A stretch of 64,000 nucleotides of DNA from Mycolicibacterium boenickei (GCF_010731295.1 NZ_AP022579.1:2356001-2420000); one strand, 5' to 3'; shown: positions 51,607 to 61,647, counted from the stretch's first letter. Numbers and translations are program-made. The notes: generated by a model not told the origin, from the sequence alone.

Positions 51607-53079
51607 TCAGCCCAGCCCGATACGCCGATAGCGATCGAGCCGGGTCCGCAGTCGCTGGTCGTCGGGCACCGCACGCAATCGGGCCAGCTCGCCTGCGATG
51701 GCCGTCGAGAGCCGCGCCGTGAAGGCCCGTGGTTCGTCGGCGGCATCGGGATGTTCGGGCACGATCGCGTCGGCGATGCCGTTGCGCAGCAGATCGACAG
51801 ACCGAACCCCTTGTCCGGCAGCCAGTTCCGCGGCGTGTGCGGTGTCTCGGTAGACGATCGCGCTGGCGCCCTCGGGAGGTAGCGGCGCCAGCCAGCCGTT
51901 GGCGGCGGCCAGCACCCGGTCGGCGGGCACCATCGCCAGCGCGGGCCCGCCGCTGCCCTGACCCATCAGCACCGACACCGTGGGCGTGTTCAGCGTGACC
52001 AATTCGGCCAGACAGCGGGCGATCTCGCCGGCCAGCCCGCCCTGCTCGGCCTCGATCGACAGGGCCGGGCCCGGGGTGTCGATCACCAGAACCAGCGGCA
52101 GCTGCAGTCCGGCCGCCAAGGCCATGCCGCGTCGCGCCTCACGCAGTGCACCGGGCCCGACCAGCCCGCCTTCGCTGCGGCGCTGCCCGACCACCACCGC
52201 GGGCTGTCCGCCGAAGCGGGCCAGCGCCAGTAGCATCGTCGCGGCCTCGCCGCGTTCGGTGCCGGAGAGCAACACGCGGTCGGTGGCGCCGTGCCGCAGC
52301 AGGTACCCGACGCCGGGCCGGTCCGGCCGTCGCGATGCCAGCACCGACTCCCAGGCAGGCACTTCGGGCAGAGGTTCGGGGACCACGGCGGCCGGAGGCG
52401 AGGCAGGAGGGTCCAAGATCACCCGCAGCGTGCGGTCCAGGGTGTCGCGCAGCAGGGCGAGCGGCACCACCCCGTCGATCACACCGTGGGCGTGCAGGTT
52501 CTCGGCGGTCTGCACCCCGGACGGGAACGGTTCGCCGTACAGGTGCTCGTACACCCGCGGGCCGAGGAAGCCGATGAGTGCGCCCGGCTCGGCGGCGGTG
52601 ACGTGCCCGAGCGAACCCCAGGAGGCGAACACCCCGCCGGTGGTGGGGTGGCGCAGGTACACCAGGTAGGGCAGGTGGGCCTGCTTGTGCAGTTCGACGG
52701 CGGCGGCGATCTTGACCATCTGCAGGAAGGCCACGGTGCCTTCCTGCATGCGCGTGCCTCCGGAGCTCGGCGAGGCCAGCAGCGGCAGCCCCTCGGCTGT
52801 GGCTCTGGTCACCGCGGCCGTGATCCGCTCGGCGGCGGCCACCCCGATCGAGCCGGCCAGGAAGTCGAACTCGCAGGCCACCACCGCCACGCGGCGGCCG
52901 AAGATGGTGCCTTCGCCGGTCAGCACGGATTCGTCGAGCCCGGTCTTCGCCGCCGCTTCGGCCAGTTCGCGCTGGTAGTCCGCAGAACGGGCGATTTCAA
53001 GGGGCGGGGTGTCCCAGCTCTGGAACGAACCCTCGTCGAGCACTGCATCACGAAGCGCGCGGGCGCCGATCCGACTCAC
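51607..53079 (-). CDS. accD3: acyl-CoA carboxylase carboxyltransferase AccD3
   Basis: The 490-residue protein fuses the beta and alpha carboxyltransferase halves. The beta half has GRRVAVVACEFDFLAGSIGVAAAERI, LPLLASPSSGGTRMQEGTVAFLQM and GALIGFLGPRVYEHL. The alpha half has QLPLVLVIDTPGPALSIEAEQGGLAGEIARCLAELV and SVLMGQGSGGPALAMVPADRVLAAANGWLAPLPPEGASAI. It transfers carboxyl from biotin to an acyl-CoA; the biotinylated subunit is encoded elsewhere. The GTG start is 26 nt from the divergent echA6 ATG, with a shared TATATA between. It matches Rv0904c. Confidence 0.93.
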   Translation of the reverse strand: MSRIGARALRDAVLDEGSFQSWDTPPLEIARSADYQRELAEAAAKTGLDESVLTGEGTIFGRRVAVVACEFDFLAGSIGVAAAERITAAVTRATAEGLPLLASPSSGGTRMQEGTVAFLQMVKIAAAVELHKQAHLPYLVYLRHPTTGGVFASWGSLGHVTAAEPGALIGFLGPRVYEHLYGEPFPSGVQTAENLHAHGVIDGVVPLALLRDTLDRTLRVILDPPASPPAAVVPEPLPEVPAWESVLASRRPDRPGVGYLLRHGATDRVLLSGTERGEAATMLLALARFGGQPAVVVGQRRSEGGLVGPGALREARRGMALAAGLQLPLVLVIDTPGPALSIEAEQGGLAGEIARCLAELVTLNTPTVSVLMGQGSGGPALAMVPADRVLAAANGWLAPLPPEGASAIVYRDTAHAAELAAGQGVRSVDLLRNGIADAIVPEHPDAADEPRAFTARLSTAIAGELARLRAVPDDQRLRTRLDRYRRIGLG

Positions 53080-53105
53080 CGCTTGAGCGTATATAGGCTG
53101 ACCAC
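53080..53105. promoter_or_regulatory. symmetric bidirectional promoter of accD3 and echA6
   Basis: The palindromic hexamer TATATA (53090-53095) lies exactly 10 nt from each start codon (GTG 53079 on minus, ATG 53106 on plus). Read on either strand it can serve as the -10 element, giving transcripts that start about 3-4 nt before each start codon. Neither gene has a Shine-Dalgarno, which fits leaderless initiation. Confidence 0.6.
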
Positions 53106-53840
53106 ATGATTGGTGTGACCAGAGACGGTAGTGTCCTGACCCTGGAACTGCAACGCGAAGAGCGGCGCAACGCGCTGAACTGCGAGCTTGTCGACGCCCT
53201 GCGGGAGGCGGTCGAGCATGCCGCCGAGCAGGACATCCGGGCCATCGTGCTGACCGGAGCCGGTCCGGTGTTCAGTTCGGGAGCCGACCTCACCGACGCC
53301 GCGGGGATGGCCGAGAAGCTGCCCGACAAGGCGCTGGCGTTGAACCTGGCGATCGACAAGGCCCCTGTGCCGGTCATCGGCGCGATCAACGGCCCGGCCA
53401 TCGGCGCGGGTGTGATCTTGTCCATGATCTGCGATCTGCGGGTCGTCGCCCCCGAGGCCTACTTCCAGTTCCCGGTCGCCAAGTACGGCCTGGCCTTGGA
53501 CAACTGGAGCATCCGCAGGCTGACCTCGCTGGTTGGCTACGGCCGGGCGCGGGGCATGCTGCTCGGCGCCGAGAAGCTGACCTCTGAGACCGCATTGCAG
53601 ACCGGCATGGCCAACCGCATCGGCACCCTGGCCGACGCCCAGAAGTGGGCGGCCGAGCTGGCCGGGTTCGCGCCGCTGGCGCTGCAGCACGCCAAGCGTG
53701 TGCTCAACGACGACGGCGCCTACGAAGAATCGTGGCCGGCGCACAAGGAGCTGTTCGACAAGGCGTGGGCGTCCAAGGACGTCATCGAGGCGCAGGTGGC
53801 CCGCATCGAGAAGCGTCCGCCGAACTTCACCGGGGCCTGA
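53106..53840 (+). CDS. echA6: enoyl-CoA hydratase-like protein EchA6
   Basis: The 244-residue crotonase-fold protein has [21 protein letters not shown], the oxyanion region [12 protein letters not shown] near residue 60 and [23 protein letters not shown] near residue 98. The two catalytic glutamates of true hydratases are missing: the segment reads [19 protein letters not shown]. tuberculosis EchA6 likewise lacks activity and instead delivers acyl-CoA to FAS-II for mycolic acid synthesis; it is essential and a drug target. It shares its promoter with accD3, and the metallo-hydrolase gene begins 1 nt after its stop. Confidence 0.93.
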   Translation: MIGVTRDGSVLTLELQREERRNALNCELVDALREAVEHAAEQDIRAIVLTGAGPVFSSGADLTDAAGMAEKLPDKALALNLAIDKAPVPVIGAINGPAIGAGVILSMICDLRVVAPEAYFQFPVAKYGLALDNWSIRRLTSLVGYGRARGMLLGAEKLTSETALQTGMANRIGTLADAQKWAAELAGFAPLALQHAKRVLNDDGAYEESWPAHKELFDKAWASKDVIEAQVARIEKRPPNFTGA

Positions 53841-53841
53841 C

Positions 53842-54957
53842 GTGCTGGGCGCTGCGCTGCGGTTCGGGGCCAGGTCGGCGTCCCTGCTGGCCGGCGGGTG
53901 GTTGTTGCGCGCGCTGAACGGTACCTACGCCTCGGTGGGCGCCCTGCCCCGCGACATCCGCCCCGTGGCACAGCGGTCCACGCAGTACGCCGATGGTGTG
54001 TTCGTCAATATCGAGCCGGCCTCGCCCGGTATCAGCATGAGCTCCGAGGAGTGGCGCATGCTGATCGCCGAGATGTTCGGCCCGCGCTCGGCCAGCCGGC
54101 CGCCCGGTCCGATCCCGCTGGCCGAGCCTGTCGTGTCGGCTGACGCTGCTGGTCAGGCGTGCGCGGTGTCCTGGTATGGCCACTCCACGGCGCTGATCGA
54201 GATCGACGGCTACCGGGTGCTGACCGACCCGGTCTGGAGCGAGCGCTGTTCGCCGTCGCGGGTGGTGGGCCCGCAACGGTTGCACGAACCTCCGCTGCCG
54301 CTGGAGGCGCTGCCTGCCGTCGACGCCGTGGTGATCAGCCACGATCACTACGACCACCTCGATATCGAGACCGTGCTGGGCCTGGCCCGCACGCAGCGCG
54401 CGCCGTTCGTGGTGCCGCTGGGGATCGGGGCGCATCTGCGCAAGTGGCGGATACCCGAGGACCGCATCGTCGAGCTGGACTGGAACGAGAGCCACCGGAT
54501 CGGCGAGCTGACCCTGGTGTGCACACCGGCCCGGCACTTCTCGGGGCGGCTGTTCCAGCGCAACACCACGCTGTGGGCATCGTGGGCGATCATCGGGCCG
54601 CAGCATCGGGCGTTCTTCGGCGGGGATACCGGCTATACCAAGAGTTTCTCCGAAATCGGTTCGGAATACGGGCCTTTCGACCTGACCCTGCTGCCGGTCG
54701 GGGCGTATCACCCGAGTTGGCCCGACATCCACATGAACCCCGAGGAAGCGGTGCGCGCCCACCTGGACGTGACCGATTCCGGCCTGCTGGTGCCGGTGCA
54801 CTGGGCGACGTTCCGGCTGGCCCCGCACCCGTGGGCGGATCCGGTGCGACGCTTGCTGACGGCCGCCGACCCGGCGGGGGTGCAGATCGCGGTGCCGCGT
54901 CCCGGGCAACGGGTGGACGCCGAATCCGCGGCGCTCGATCCGTGGTGGGAGTTCTGA
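53842..54957 (+). CDS. MBL-fold metallo-hydrolase, NAPE-PLD-like (Rv0906-like)
   Basis: The 371-residue protein has the metallo-beta-lactamase core with WYGHSTALIEIDGYRVLTDPVW, the metal motif VISHDHYDHLD near residue 170, TPARHFSGR, FGGDTGYTKSF and LVPVHWATFRLAPHP. The pattern is that of N-acyl-phosphatidylethanolamine phospholipase D-like hydrolases, so a lipid phosphodiester may be the substrate. The N-terminal 25 residues (FGARSASLLAGGWLLRAL) may be a membrane anchor. The start is GTG 1 nt after the echA6 stop, so it belongs to that operon, as for Rv0905-Rv0906. Confidence 0.9.
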   Translation: MLGAALRFGARSASLLAGGWLLRALNGTYASVGALPRDIRPVAQRSTQYADGVFVNIEPASPGISMSSEEWRMLIAEMFGPRSASRPPGPIPLAEPVVSADAAGQACAVSWYGHSTALIEIDGYRVLTDPVWSERCSPSRVVGPQRLHEPPLPLEALPAVDAVVISHDHYDHLDIETVLGLARTQRAPFVVPLGIGAHLRKWRIPEDRIVELDWNESHRIGELTLVCTPARHFSGRLFQRNTTLWASWAIIGPQHRAFFGGDTGYTKSFSEIGSEYGPFDLTLLPVGAYHPSWPDIHMNPEEAVRAHLDVTDSGLLVPVHWATFRLAPHPWADPVRRLLTAADPAGVQIAVPRPGQRVDAESAALDPWWEF

Positions 54958-55023
54958 CCGCCTCCGGGTGGCAAACTGACGTCTGATCATCACGACCGAA
55001 GACGGGACGAGGACTTTGCGCGT

Positions 55024-57399
55024 ATGACGACGATCAATGTCACTGGTCTCACCGAAGCCGAGGTGGCCCAGCGGGTTGCCGAGGGTAAGAGCAACGATGT
55101 CCCGACGCGCGCCGCGCGCAGCATCTCGGATATCGTCCGCGGCAACGTGTTCACCAGGATCAACGCGATCCTGGGTGTGCTGTTCCTGATCGTGATGTCC
55201 ACCGGGTCGGTGATCAACGGCGCGTTCGGCCTGCTGATCATCGCCAACAGCGCGATCGGCATCATCCAGGAGATCCGCGCCAAGCAGACCCTGGACAAGC
55301 TGGCCATCGTCGGCCAGGCCAAGCCCACCGTGCGCCGCGAATCCGGTAGCCGTGCAGTGCTGCCCAGTGAGGTGGTGCTCGACGACATCATCGAACTCGG
55401 GCCCGGTGATCAGATCGTGGTGGACGGCGAGATCATCGAGGAATCCAACCTCGAGGTCGACGAATCTCTGCTGACCGGTGAGGCCGATCCGATCGTCAAG
55501 GGCGTGGGCGAGGCGGTGATGTCGGGCAGTTTCGTGGTCGCGGGCTCGGGCGCGTACCGGGCCACCAAGGTCGGACACGAGGCCTACGCCGCCAAGCTCG
55601 CCGAAGAGGCCTCCAAGTTCACCCTGGTGAAATCCGAACTGCGCAACGGCATCAACAAGATTCTGCAGTTCATCACCTACCTGCTGGTGCCCGCCGGTCT
55701 GCTCACCATCTACACCCAGCTGTTCACCACCCACGCCGACTGGCACGACGCGGTGCTGCGCATGGTGGGCGCCCTGGTGCCGATGGTGCCCGAAGGTCTG
55801 GTGCTGATGACCTCGATCGCGTTCGCGGTCGGCGTGGTGCGGCTGGGCCGGCGCCAGTGCCTGGTCAATGAGCTGCCCGCGATCGAGGGTCTGGCCCGCG
55901 TCGATGTGGTGTGTGCCGACAAGACCGGCACGCTGACCGAAAACGGTATGCGGGTCAGCGATTTGAAGTCCTTCACCGCAGATGACGTCGCCCAGGTGCT
56001 GGCGCAGCTGGCCGCCGATGACGCGCGGCCCAACGCCAGCATGGTGGCCATCGCAGAGGCCTACAAGATGCCGCCGGGCTGGACGGCCACCGCGACCGCG
56101 CCGTTCAAGTCGGCCACCAAGTGGAGTGGCGCGTCCTACGGGGAGCACGGCAACTGGGTGATCGGCGCCCCGGATGTGTTGCTGGACTCCAGCTCGCCGG
56201 TGGCCGAGCAGGCCGAGGAGATCGGCGCCAAGGGCCTGCGGGTGCTGCTGGTCGGGTCGTCCGATCTGGCGGTCGACGCCCCGCAGGCCCCGGGGACCGT
56301 CACTCCCGTCGCACTGGTGGTGCTCGAGCAGCGGATCCGGCCCGACGCCGGTGACACCCTTGATTACTTTGCTTCCCAGCATGTTTCGGTGAAGGTGATC
56401 TCCGGGGACAACGCCGTGTCGGTGGGCGCGGTGGCCGGCAAGCTCGGACTGCACGGCGAGACGATGGACGCCCGGCAGCTGCCCCACGAGCCGGATCAGC
56501 TGGCCGACGCGCTGGAGGAGTACACCACGTTCGGCCGGGTGCGTCCGGATCAGAAGCGGGCCATGGTGCATGCCCTGCAGTCGCGCGGGCACACCGTGGC
56601 CATGACCGGGGACGGCGTCAACGACGTGCTGGCCCTCAAAGACGCCGACATCGGTGTCGCGATGGGGTCGGGCAGTTCGGCCTCGCGTGCGGTGGCACAG
56701 ATCGTGTTGCTGGACAACAAGTTCGCCACGCTGCCCTATGTGGTCGGCGAGGGCCGCCGGGTGATCGGCAACATCGAGCGGGTCTCGAACCTGTTCCTCA
56801 CCAAAACCGTGTACTCGGTGCTGCTGGCCATCCTGGTCGGGCTGGCCGGACTGTCCGCTGAATTGTTCGACACCGACCCGCTGTTGTTCCCGTTCCAGCC
56901 GATCCACGTCACCATCGCGGCCTGGTTCACCATCGGCATCCCGGCCTTCATCCTGTCGTTGGCCCCGAACAACGAGCGGGCCCACTCCGGTTTCGTGCGC
57001 CGGGTGATGACGGCGGCGCTGCCCTCGGGCCTGGTGGTGGGCACCGTCACCTTCGTCTCCTACCTGGTGGCCTATCAGGGCCGGGAAGCCAGCGCGGTGG
57101 AGCAGACCCAGGCCTCGACGGCGGCACTGATCACGTTGCTGGTGTCCTCACTGTGGGTGCTGTCGGTGGTGACCCGGCCATATGAGTGGTGGCGCGTGGC
57201 GCTGGTCGCGATCTCGGGTCTGGCCTATGTGCTGATCTTCTGTTTGCCACTGGCTCAGCGGCTGTTCATGCTGGATCCGTCGAATCTCAAGGTCACCGGC
57301 ATCGCGCTGGGCATCGGCCTGGTCGGGGCCGGGTTGATCGAGGTGCTGTGGTGGGTCCAGGGCATGGTGCTGGGGGAGAAGCGCCGGTTGTGGAGATAG
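55024..57399 (+). CDS. ctpE: P-type ATPase CtpE (calcium uptake type)
   Basis: The 791-residue ATPase has about ten helices, actuator [20 protein letters not shown] in helix 4, phosphorylation motif [14 protein letters not shown] and hinge [23 protein letters not shown]. CtpE of M. smegmatis has been described as a Ca2+-uptake ATPase. ATG 55024 has GAGGAC upstream with a 9-nt gap. The beta-lactamase-like gene found before ctpE in M. tuberculosis (Rv0907) is absent; the metallo-hydrolase gene precedes it directly, with 66 nt between. Confidence 0.95.
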   Translation: MTTINVTGLTEAEVAQRVAEGKSNDVPTRAARSISDIVRGNVFTRINAILGVLFLIVMSTGSVINGAFGLLIIANSAIGIIQEIRAKQTLDKLAIVGQAKPTVRRESGSRAVLPSEVVLDDIIELGPGDQIVVDGEIIEESNLEVDESLLTGEADPIVKGVGEAVMSGSFVVAGSGAYRATKVGHEAYAAKLAEEASKFTLVKSELRNGINKILQFITYLLVPAGLLTIYTQLFTTHADWHDAVLRMVGALVPMVPEGLVLMTSIAFAVGVVRLGRRQCLVNELPAIEGLARVDVVCADKTGTLTENGMRVSDLKSFTADDVAQVLAQLAADDARPNASMVAIAEAYKMPPGWTATATAPFKSATKWSGASYGEHGNWVIGAPDVLLDSSSPVAEQAEEIGAKGLRVLLVGSSDLAVDAPQAPGTVTPVALVVLEQRIRPDAGDTLDYFASQHVSVKVISGDNAVSVGAVAGKLGLHGETMDARQLPHEPDQLADALEEYTTFGRVRPDQKRAMVHALQSRGHTVAMTGDGVNDVLALKDADIGVAMGSGSSASRAVAQIVLLDNKFATLPYVVGEGRRVIGNIERVSNLFLTKTVYSVLLAILVGLAGLSAELFDTDPLLFPFQPIHVTIAAWFTIGIPAFILSLAPNNERAHSGFVRRVMTAALPSGLVVGTVTFVSYLVAYQGREASAVEQTQASTAALITLLVSSLWVLSVVTRPYEWWRVALVAISGLAYVLIFCLPLAQRLFMLDPSNLKVTGIALGIGLVGAGLIEVLWWVQGMVLGEKRRLWR

Positions 57400-57467
57400 C
57401 TGGCAGCGAGGACAATGTGCGAGGTTCGGTTGAACACCGAGAAATGTCGAGAAGATAGGGTGGGAAA

Positions 57468-57647
57468 ATGGGATTCCTGGACAAGGCCAAGGACCTTCTG
57501 TCTCAGAACGCGGACAAGGTAGAGCAGGCCATCGACAAGGCCGGCGACATCGTCGACGAGAAGACGCAGGGCAAGTACTCCGGCGCGGTCGACAAGGCAC
57601 AGGAAGCGGCGAAGAACGCCATCAACAAGGAAGAACCGCAGCAGTAA
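57468..57647 (+). CDS. MT0933-type antitoxin (Rv0909-like)
   Basis: This is a 59-residue, Lys/Asp/Glu-rich helical protein: GFLDKAKDLLSQNADKVEQA, then IDKAGDIVDEKTQGKYSGAVDK, ending NAINKEEPQQ. This is the MT0933-like antitoxin family of actinobacteria; Rv0909 has been described as the antitoxin of the Rv0909-Rv0910 pair. GGTGGG lies just upstream. The SRPBCC partner gene starts 3 nt after its stop. The gene is short but fully supported by family pattern and synteny. Confidence 0.92.
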   Translation: MGFLDKAKDLLSQNADKVEQAIDKAGDIVDEKTQGKYSGAVDKAQEAAKNAINKEEPQQ

Positions 57648-57650
57648 CTT

Positions 57651-58100
57651 ATGGCTAAATTGTCTGTCTCCGTCGATGTTCCATTGCCGCCGGAGAAGGC
57701 GTGGGAGTACGCCTCTGATCTGTCCCGGTACGACGAGTGGCTCAGCATCCACCGCGCCTGGCGGTCGAAGTTGCCCGAGACCCTGGAAAAGGGCACGGTC
57801 ATCGACTCGATCGTCGAAGTCAAGGGCATGCTGAACCGTGTGAAGTGGACGCTGGTGAATTACAAGCCACCGCAGTCCCTGACCCTCAACGGCGATGGCC
57901 GTGGCGGGGTAAAGGTCAAGCTGATCGGAAAGATCGCTCCGGCCCAGGTTGACGGCGGCGAGGGCGCGAAAGTGTCCTTCGACGTGCATCTAGGAGGGCC
58001 TGCCCTGTTCGGGCCGATCGGCATGGTGGTCGCGGCCGCGCTCAAGGGCGATATCCAGCAGTCGCTGAACAAGTTCAAGGCGCTCTACGCGTCGTCGTAG
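57651..58100 (+). CDS. SRPBCC-family protein, toxin of the Rv0909-Rv0910 type pair
   Basis: The 149-residue START/SRPBCC protein begins AKLSVSVDVPLPPEKAWEYASDLSRYDEWLSIH, has the helix-grip strands SIVEVKGMLNRVKWTLVNYKPPQSLTLNGDGRGGVKVKLIGKI, and the C-terminal helix PIGMVVAAALKGDIQQSLNKFKALYAS lining a hydrophobic cavity. Rv0910 was reported as a growth-inhibiting toxin neutralised by Rv0909, but the fold is that of a lipid- or polyketide-binding protein. The true function may be different. Three nt separate it from the antitoxin gene. Confidence 0.9.
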   Translation: MAKLSVSVDVPLPPEKAWEYASDLSRYDEWLSIHRAWRSKLPETLEKGTVIDSIVEVKGMLNRVKWTLVNYKPPQSLTLNGDGRGGVKVKLIGKIAPAQVDGGEGAKVSFDVHLGGPALFGPIGMVVAAALKGDIQQSLNKFKALYASS

Positions 58101-58113
58101 TTTCTCGTGCGAG

Positions 58114-58147
58114 CAGTCCCCGCGAGCCTCGCGTTCGCCGGGGACTG
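58114..58147. terminator. stem-loop between convergent SRPBCC gene and frd operon
   Basis: CAGTCCCCG (58114-58122) pairs with CGGGGACTG (58139-58147) and the loop holds further short complementary stretches. It lies 13 nt after the plus-strand stop and 7 nt before the frdD stop, so it is placed to stop transcription from both sides. No T-run. Confidence 0.5.
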
Positions 58148-58154
58148 TTCGGCG

Positions 58155-58514
58155 TCAGAGGGTGAGTAGCACCCAGATCGCCGCGATCGAGCCCAGAACC
58201 GCTGTGCCGTAACTGCACACCGCGATCACTCGATCGAAGCGGCCCAATTTCAGGCCGTGTTCGAGCATGAAGCGGAACCGGTGCGCCCAGTGGAACAACC
58301 CGAGCACGAAGATGCCGGCCAGCACGATCCTGGTCAGCGGATTGCGCGCCAGCGCGAGTAGATGTGCCGGATCAGGTGCGTCGAGCAGGCCGAGCGGGAA
58401 CACGACGCCGAACAGCAGCATCAGCACCGGCAGCGTCAGCGCCGTCACCATGCCGCCGGCCGAGAACAACAGCCAGAAGAACGGTTCCGGCGTCCTACGG
58501 GCCGGCGCACTCAC
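58155..58514 (-). CDS. frdD: fumarate reductase membrane subunit D
   Basis: The 119-residue protein has three hydrophobic helices, SAGGMVTALTLPVLMLLFGVVFPLG, IVLAGIFVLGLFHWAHRFRF and VIAVCSYGTAVLGSIAAIWVLL. The conserved FHWAHRFRFMLEHGLKLG is typical of FrdD of quinol:fumarate reductases with two haem-free anchors. Together with FrdC it binds menaquinone and anchors FrdAB to the membrane. The GTG at 58514 overlaps the frdC stop (GTGA). An in-frame ATG at 58529 would give five more residues. Last gene of the operon. Confidence 0.9.
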   Translation of the reverse strand: MSAPARRTPEPFFWLLFSAGGMVTALTLPVLMLLFGVVFPLGLLDAPDPAHLLALARNPLTRIVLAGIFVLGLFHWAHRFRFMLEHGLKLGRFDRVIAVCSYGTAVLGSIAAIWVLLTL

Positions 58515-58885
58515 GTCAGCACCACCCATGCGATCACCGCCGAGACAACGAGCCATGCCACGTAATGCCCGGCGAGCACCGCGTCCGCGGGCACCCGCCG
58601 GCCCCGCAGGTGCACGACCATCGCGCGAGGGGCCAGGCCGAACCAGGTCACGGTGTGCAACAACAGGAAAGCCAGTACCACCAGGTTCAGCGCGATCACC
58701 AGCGGATGCCTGCTGAAGTTCTGAAACCAGTCGTAGTGCCCGCTGCCGAGCGCCCAGACCAGCAATCCCAGGTACACCACCGACCAGGCCACGGCCTCGC
58801 AGCTGGCCTCGCGCAGCATGTACCGCAGGTAGGAACCTCGTTTGAGCCACCACAGGAGCGGGACGGGCTGTCGATAGGTCGTCAT
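58511..58885 (-). CDS. frdC: fumarate reductase membrane subunit C
   Basis: The 124-residue protein has three membrane helices and the FrdC signature near the N-terminus ([25 protein letters not shown], compare the RPM..WW....YR.YMLRE pattern). [23 protein letters not shown] and [21 protein letters not shown] follow. With FrdD it forms the quinone-binding anchor. ATG 58885 overlaps the frdB stop by 4 nt. Confidence 0.92.
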   Translation of the reverse strand: MTTYRQPVPLLWWLKRGSYLRYMLREASCEAVAWSVVYLGLLVWALGSGHYDWFQNFSRHPLVIALNLVVLAFLLLHTVTWFGLAPRAMVVHLRGRRVPADAVLAGHYVAWLVVSAVIAWVVLT

Positions 58886-59625
58886 CGCGCGGCCCTCGGC
58901 AGCAGCAGGCTCTTCGCGGAATGTGTTGCCGCCGTGAGCTTGTAGCGCTGGATCGCGCCGGCCGGATCGACCCCCTTCGGGCAGGCCACCGAGCACTCGC
59001 CGACATAGGTGCAGGCCCACGCCCCGTCGGCGGCGGCCAGCACGTCGCGACGGTCCTCGGCCCCTTCGTCGCGGGAGTCCAGGTTGTACCGCTGGGCCAA
59101 CGCGATCGCCGCCGGCCCGAGGAAGTCTGGATCCAGTGCATAGACAGGGCACGCCGAGTAGCACAGCATGCAGTTGATGCACATGCTGAACTGCTTGAAC
59201 TCCTCCAGTTCGGCTGGCGTTTGGCGGTATTCGCCGTCCTCCGGCGCAGCGTCGTCGTCGCGGATGATCCACGGTTTGACCCGGGGGAGTTTGGTCATGA
59301 AGTCGCTGATGTCGACGACGAGATCGCGGATCACCGGGAAGTTGCGCATCGGCTCGATCCGCACCGGCCCCGGCAGGTAGTCGACGAGGAAGGTGGCGCA
59401 CGCGAGCTTCGGGTCACCGTTGACCGTCATGCCGCAGCTGCCGCAGATCCCCATCCGGCACGACCACCGGAAACTCAGCGTGCCGTCGAGCCGGTCCTTG
59501 ATGTAGTTCAGTCCGTCCAGAACCGCCCATTCCCGGGTGAGCGGAACGTCGTAGGACTGGAACACCGGCTCGCTGTCGGTTTCTGGTCGATACCGGGCCA
59601 CTTCCATGACAATTCGGTCTGCCAT
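58882..59625 (-). CDS. frdB: fumarate reductase iron-sulfur subunit
   Basis: The 247-residue protein carries three cluster motifs: [2Fe-2S] [21 protein letters not shown] (residues about 56-76), [4Fe-4S] [14 protein letters not shown] near residue 150 and [3Fe-4S] [14 protein letters not shown] near residue 207. It passes electrons from menaquinol to FrdA. Its length equals that of M. tuberculosis FrdB as I recall. ATG 59625 lies 1 nt past the frdA stop with GGGAGATGAG in front. Confidence 0.94.
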   Translation of the reverse strand: MADRIVMEVARYRPETDSEPVFQSYDVPLTREWAVLDGLNYIKDRLDGTLSFRWSCRMGICGSCGMTVNGDPKLACATFLVDYLPGPVRIEPMRNFPVIRDLVVDISDFMTKLPRVKPWIIRDDDAAPEDGEYRQTPAELEEFKQFSMCINCMLCYSACPVYALDPDFLGPAAIALAQRYNLDSRDEGAEDRRDVLAAADGAWACTYVGECSVACPKGVDPAGAIQRYKLTAATHSAKSLLLPRAAR

Positions 59626-59626
59626 C

Positions 59627-61369
59627 TCATCTCCCGTATACCCGTTCGCCCGGTGGCCAGCGGGTGATCGTGACCGGAAGGTGGTCGATCCGCGCTGAGC
59701 CGTCAGGCTCTCGATAGGCCATGGTGTGAGCGAGGAACTCTGCGTCGTCGCGGTTGGGGAAGTCGGTCCGTTGGTGTGCCCCACGGGATTCGGTGCGGTG
59801 AGAGGCCGATTCGATGATGGTCTGGGCGATGTCGAGCATCCCGGAGAGCTCCAGGAATGCCAGCAACTCGGTGTTGAAGGTGTGGCTGTGATCGTCGATC
59901 CCGGCGTTGGCGAAGCGCTCCTGCAACTCTCGCACCTGCTCGCCCGCCTTGGTCAAGGCGGGCCCGTCGCGGTAGATGCCTGCCGCCGTCTCCAGCACGC
60001 TCTGCATGTCGGTACGGATATCGGCGATGCGCTCACCACCGCGTTCGGTGCGCCGGCTCAGGTCCTGCTCGAGGCGTTGTTCCTCGGCGCGCGCCTGCGT
60101 CTGAACCGAAGCGGACGCGGAACCGGCCCGGGACACGTACTCGGCCGCGGCGTATCCGGCGCGGGCCCCGAACACCAGCAGCTCGGGCAGTGAGTTCGAA
60201 CCCAGCCGGTTGGCGCCGTTGATGCTGACGCATGCGGTCTCACCGGCCGCGTACAGCCCGGGAAGTGGAGTGGCGCCGGTGATATCGGTGTGGACTCCGC
60301 CCATCATGTAGTGCACGACGGGACGCACCGGCACCAGTTCGGACACCGGGTCGATGTGCTGATAATCGCGGCACAGTTCCCGCACGAAGGGCAGCTTGGC
60401 GTCGATGAGCTTGGCTCCCAGGTGTCGCAGGTCCAGGTAAACCACTGGACCGTAAGGTGTTTCGTCGGTGCGGCCCTTGTCCAGCTCATGGACGAATGCC
60501 TGTGACAACCGGTCTCGTGGGCCGAGCTCCATGCTGCGCAACTTGGGCTCGGGCGTGGGCGTGCCCAGGTCGTAATCCTGCAGGTACCGGTAGCCGTCCT
60601 TGTTGAGCAGCCAACCTCCTTCCGCGCGGGCGGCCTCGGTGATCAGAATCCCGGTGAACGGCAGCCCGGTCGGGTGGTACTGCACGAATTCCATGTCCTT
60701 GAGCGGTGCACCGGCCCGAAACGCCAATGCCATCCCGTCCCCGGTCTTGATGTTGGCGTTGGTGGTGAACGGGAACACGCGGCCGCACCCGCCGGTACAC
60801 ATGATCACCGCATCGGCCAGGATCGTCTCGATCCGTCCGGTGGCCAGCTCGATCGCGACCAGGCCACGAACCGCGCCGTCGTCGACAAGCAGTGTGGTGG
60901 CGAACCATTCGTCGTAGCGGGCGATGCCGGGATAGGAGAGCACCCGCTGGAACAAGGTGTGCAGCAGGTGGAATCCGGTCTTGTCGGCGGCGAACCAGGT
61001 GCGCAGCTTCTTCATACCGCCGAAGGCGCGAACGGCGATGTGCCCGTCCGGGGTACGGCTCCACGGGCAGCCCCAGTGCTCGAGCTGCATGAGCTCACGG
61101 GGCGCCTCGGCGACGAACGCCTCGACGGCGTCCTGATCGCAGAGCCAGTCCCCACCGGAAATCGTGTCGTAGGCGTGTTCGTCGATGCTGTCGTCTGCCC
61201 CGGCCACGGCGGCCGCACCGCCTTCGGCGGATACGGTGTGGCTGCGCATCGGATAGACCTTCGACACGATCGCCACGGACAAGCGCGGGTCGGCTTCGGA
61301 GATGGCGATCGCGGCGCGCAGACCGGCGCCGCCCCCGCCGATCACCACTATGTCGTGTGAGGCCGTCAT
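59627..61369 (-). CDS. frdA: fumarate reductase flavoprotein subunit
   Basis: The 580-residue flavoprotein has the FAD fold [18 protein letters not shown], the covalent FAD histidine H44 in [11 protein letters not shown], the capping and active-site segments [23 protein letters not shown] (His and Arg near residue 233), [10 protein letters not shown] and [21 protein letters not shown]. FrdA reduces fumarate to succinate, allowing redox balance without oxygen; the homologous SDH works in reverse. The subunit set FrdABCD, with two small haem-free anchors, identifies a fumarate reductase rather than SDH. It is preceded by a small Cys/His-rich gene and a CRP-type site. Confidence 0.94.
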   Translation of the reverse strand: MTASHDIVVIGGGGAGLRAAIAISEADPRLSVAIVSKVYPMRSHTVSAEGGAAAVAGADDSIDEHAYDTISGGDWLCDQDAVEAFVAEAPRELMQLEHWGCPWSRTPDGHIAVRAFGGMKKLRTWFAADKTGFHLLHTLFQRVLSYPGIARYDEWFATTLLVDDGAVRGLVAIELATGRIETILADAVIMCTGGCGRVFPFTTNANIKTGDGMALAFRAGAPLKDMEFVQYHPTGLPFTGILITEAARAEGGWLLNKDGYRYLQDYDLGTPTPEPKLRSMELGPRDRLSQAFVHELDKGRTDETPYGPVVYLDLRHLGAKLIDAKLPFVRELCRDYQHIDPVSELVPVRPVVHYMMGGVHTDITGATPLPGLYAAGETACVSINGANRLGSNSLPELLVFGARAGYAAAEYVSRAGSASASVQTQARAEEQRLEQDLSRRTERGGERIADIRTDMQSVLETAAGIYRDGPALTKAGEQVRELQERFANAGIDDHSHTFNTELLAFLELSGMLDIAQTIIESASHRTESRGAHQRTDFPNRDDAEFLAHTMAYREPDGSARIDHLPVTITRWPPGERVYGR

Positions 61370-61378
61370 CGGCTGATC

Positions 61379-61621
61379 TCAGACTTCGAAGGCCTCATGT
61401 TCGCCGCAGCGCTCGTCTCGTAGGACTTTGCCGTCGTGCCTGATGGTCCGGATGCTGACGCAGCCGTCGTGGTACGTGTGCCGAGTCTCGCGGCAACCGC
61501 AGGCGAACGTGAAGTCGTCGAAGCTCAGGCCGTCGTCATCATTCTCGATGTGGTGATCGCCCTGGGTGGTGCGGCCGCAAGGTGCCTTCTGGCTGGGGAA
61601 ATGTGTCGTTGTGGCGGTCAT
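61379..61621 (-). CDS. small Cys/His-rich protein at the head of the frd operon
   Basis: This 80-residue protein has four Cys and several His in two groups, FACGCRETRHTYHDGC near residue 40 and DERCGEHEAF near the end, plus an earlier APCGR. This suggests a zinc or iron-sulfur binding knuckle. I do not recognise the family. AGGAGG lies 7 nt before ATG 61621; an adjacent ATG at 61624 is 4 nt from it. It ends 9 nt before frdA, so it is cotranscribed and may be an assembly factor or redox sensor for the complex (inference). Confidence 0.65.
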   Translation of the reverse strand: MTATTTHFPSQKAPCGRTTQGDHHIENDDDGLSFDDFTFACGCRETRHTYHDGCVSIRTIRHDGKVLRDERCGEHEAFEV

Positions 61622-61647
61622 CATCCCGCCTCCTCGGGTCCAGCATA

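Noticed and set aside
53827..56985. 1052-codon minus-strand open frame antisense to the metallo-hydrolase and ctpE genes
   Set aside because: Composition (very rich in Gly, Arg, His, Gln) is typical of antisense frames in GC-rich DNA, while the plus strand encodes clear enzymes.
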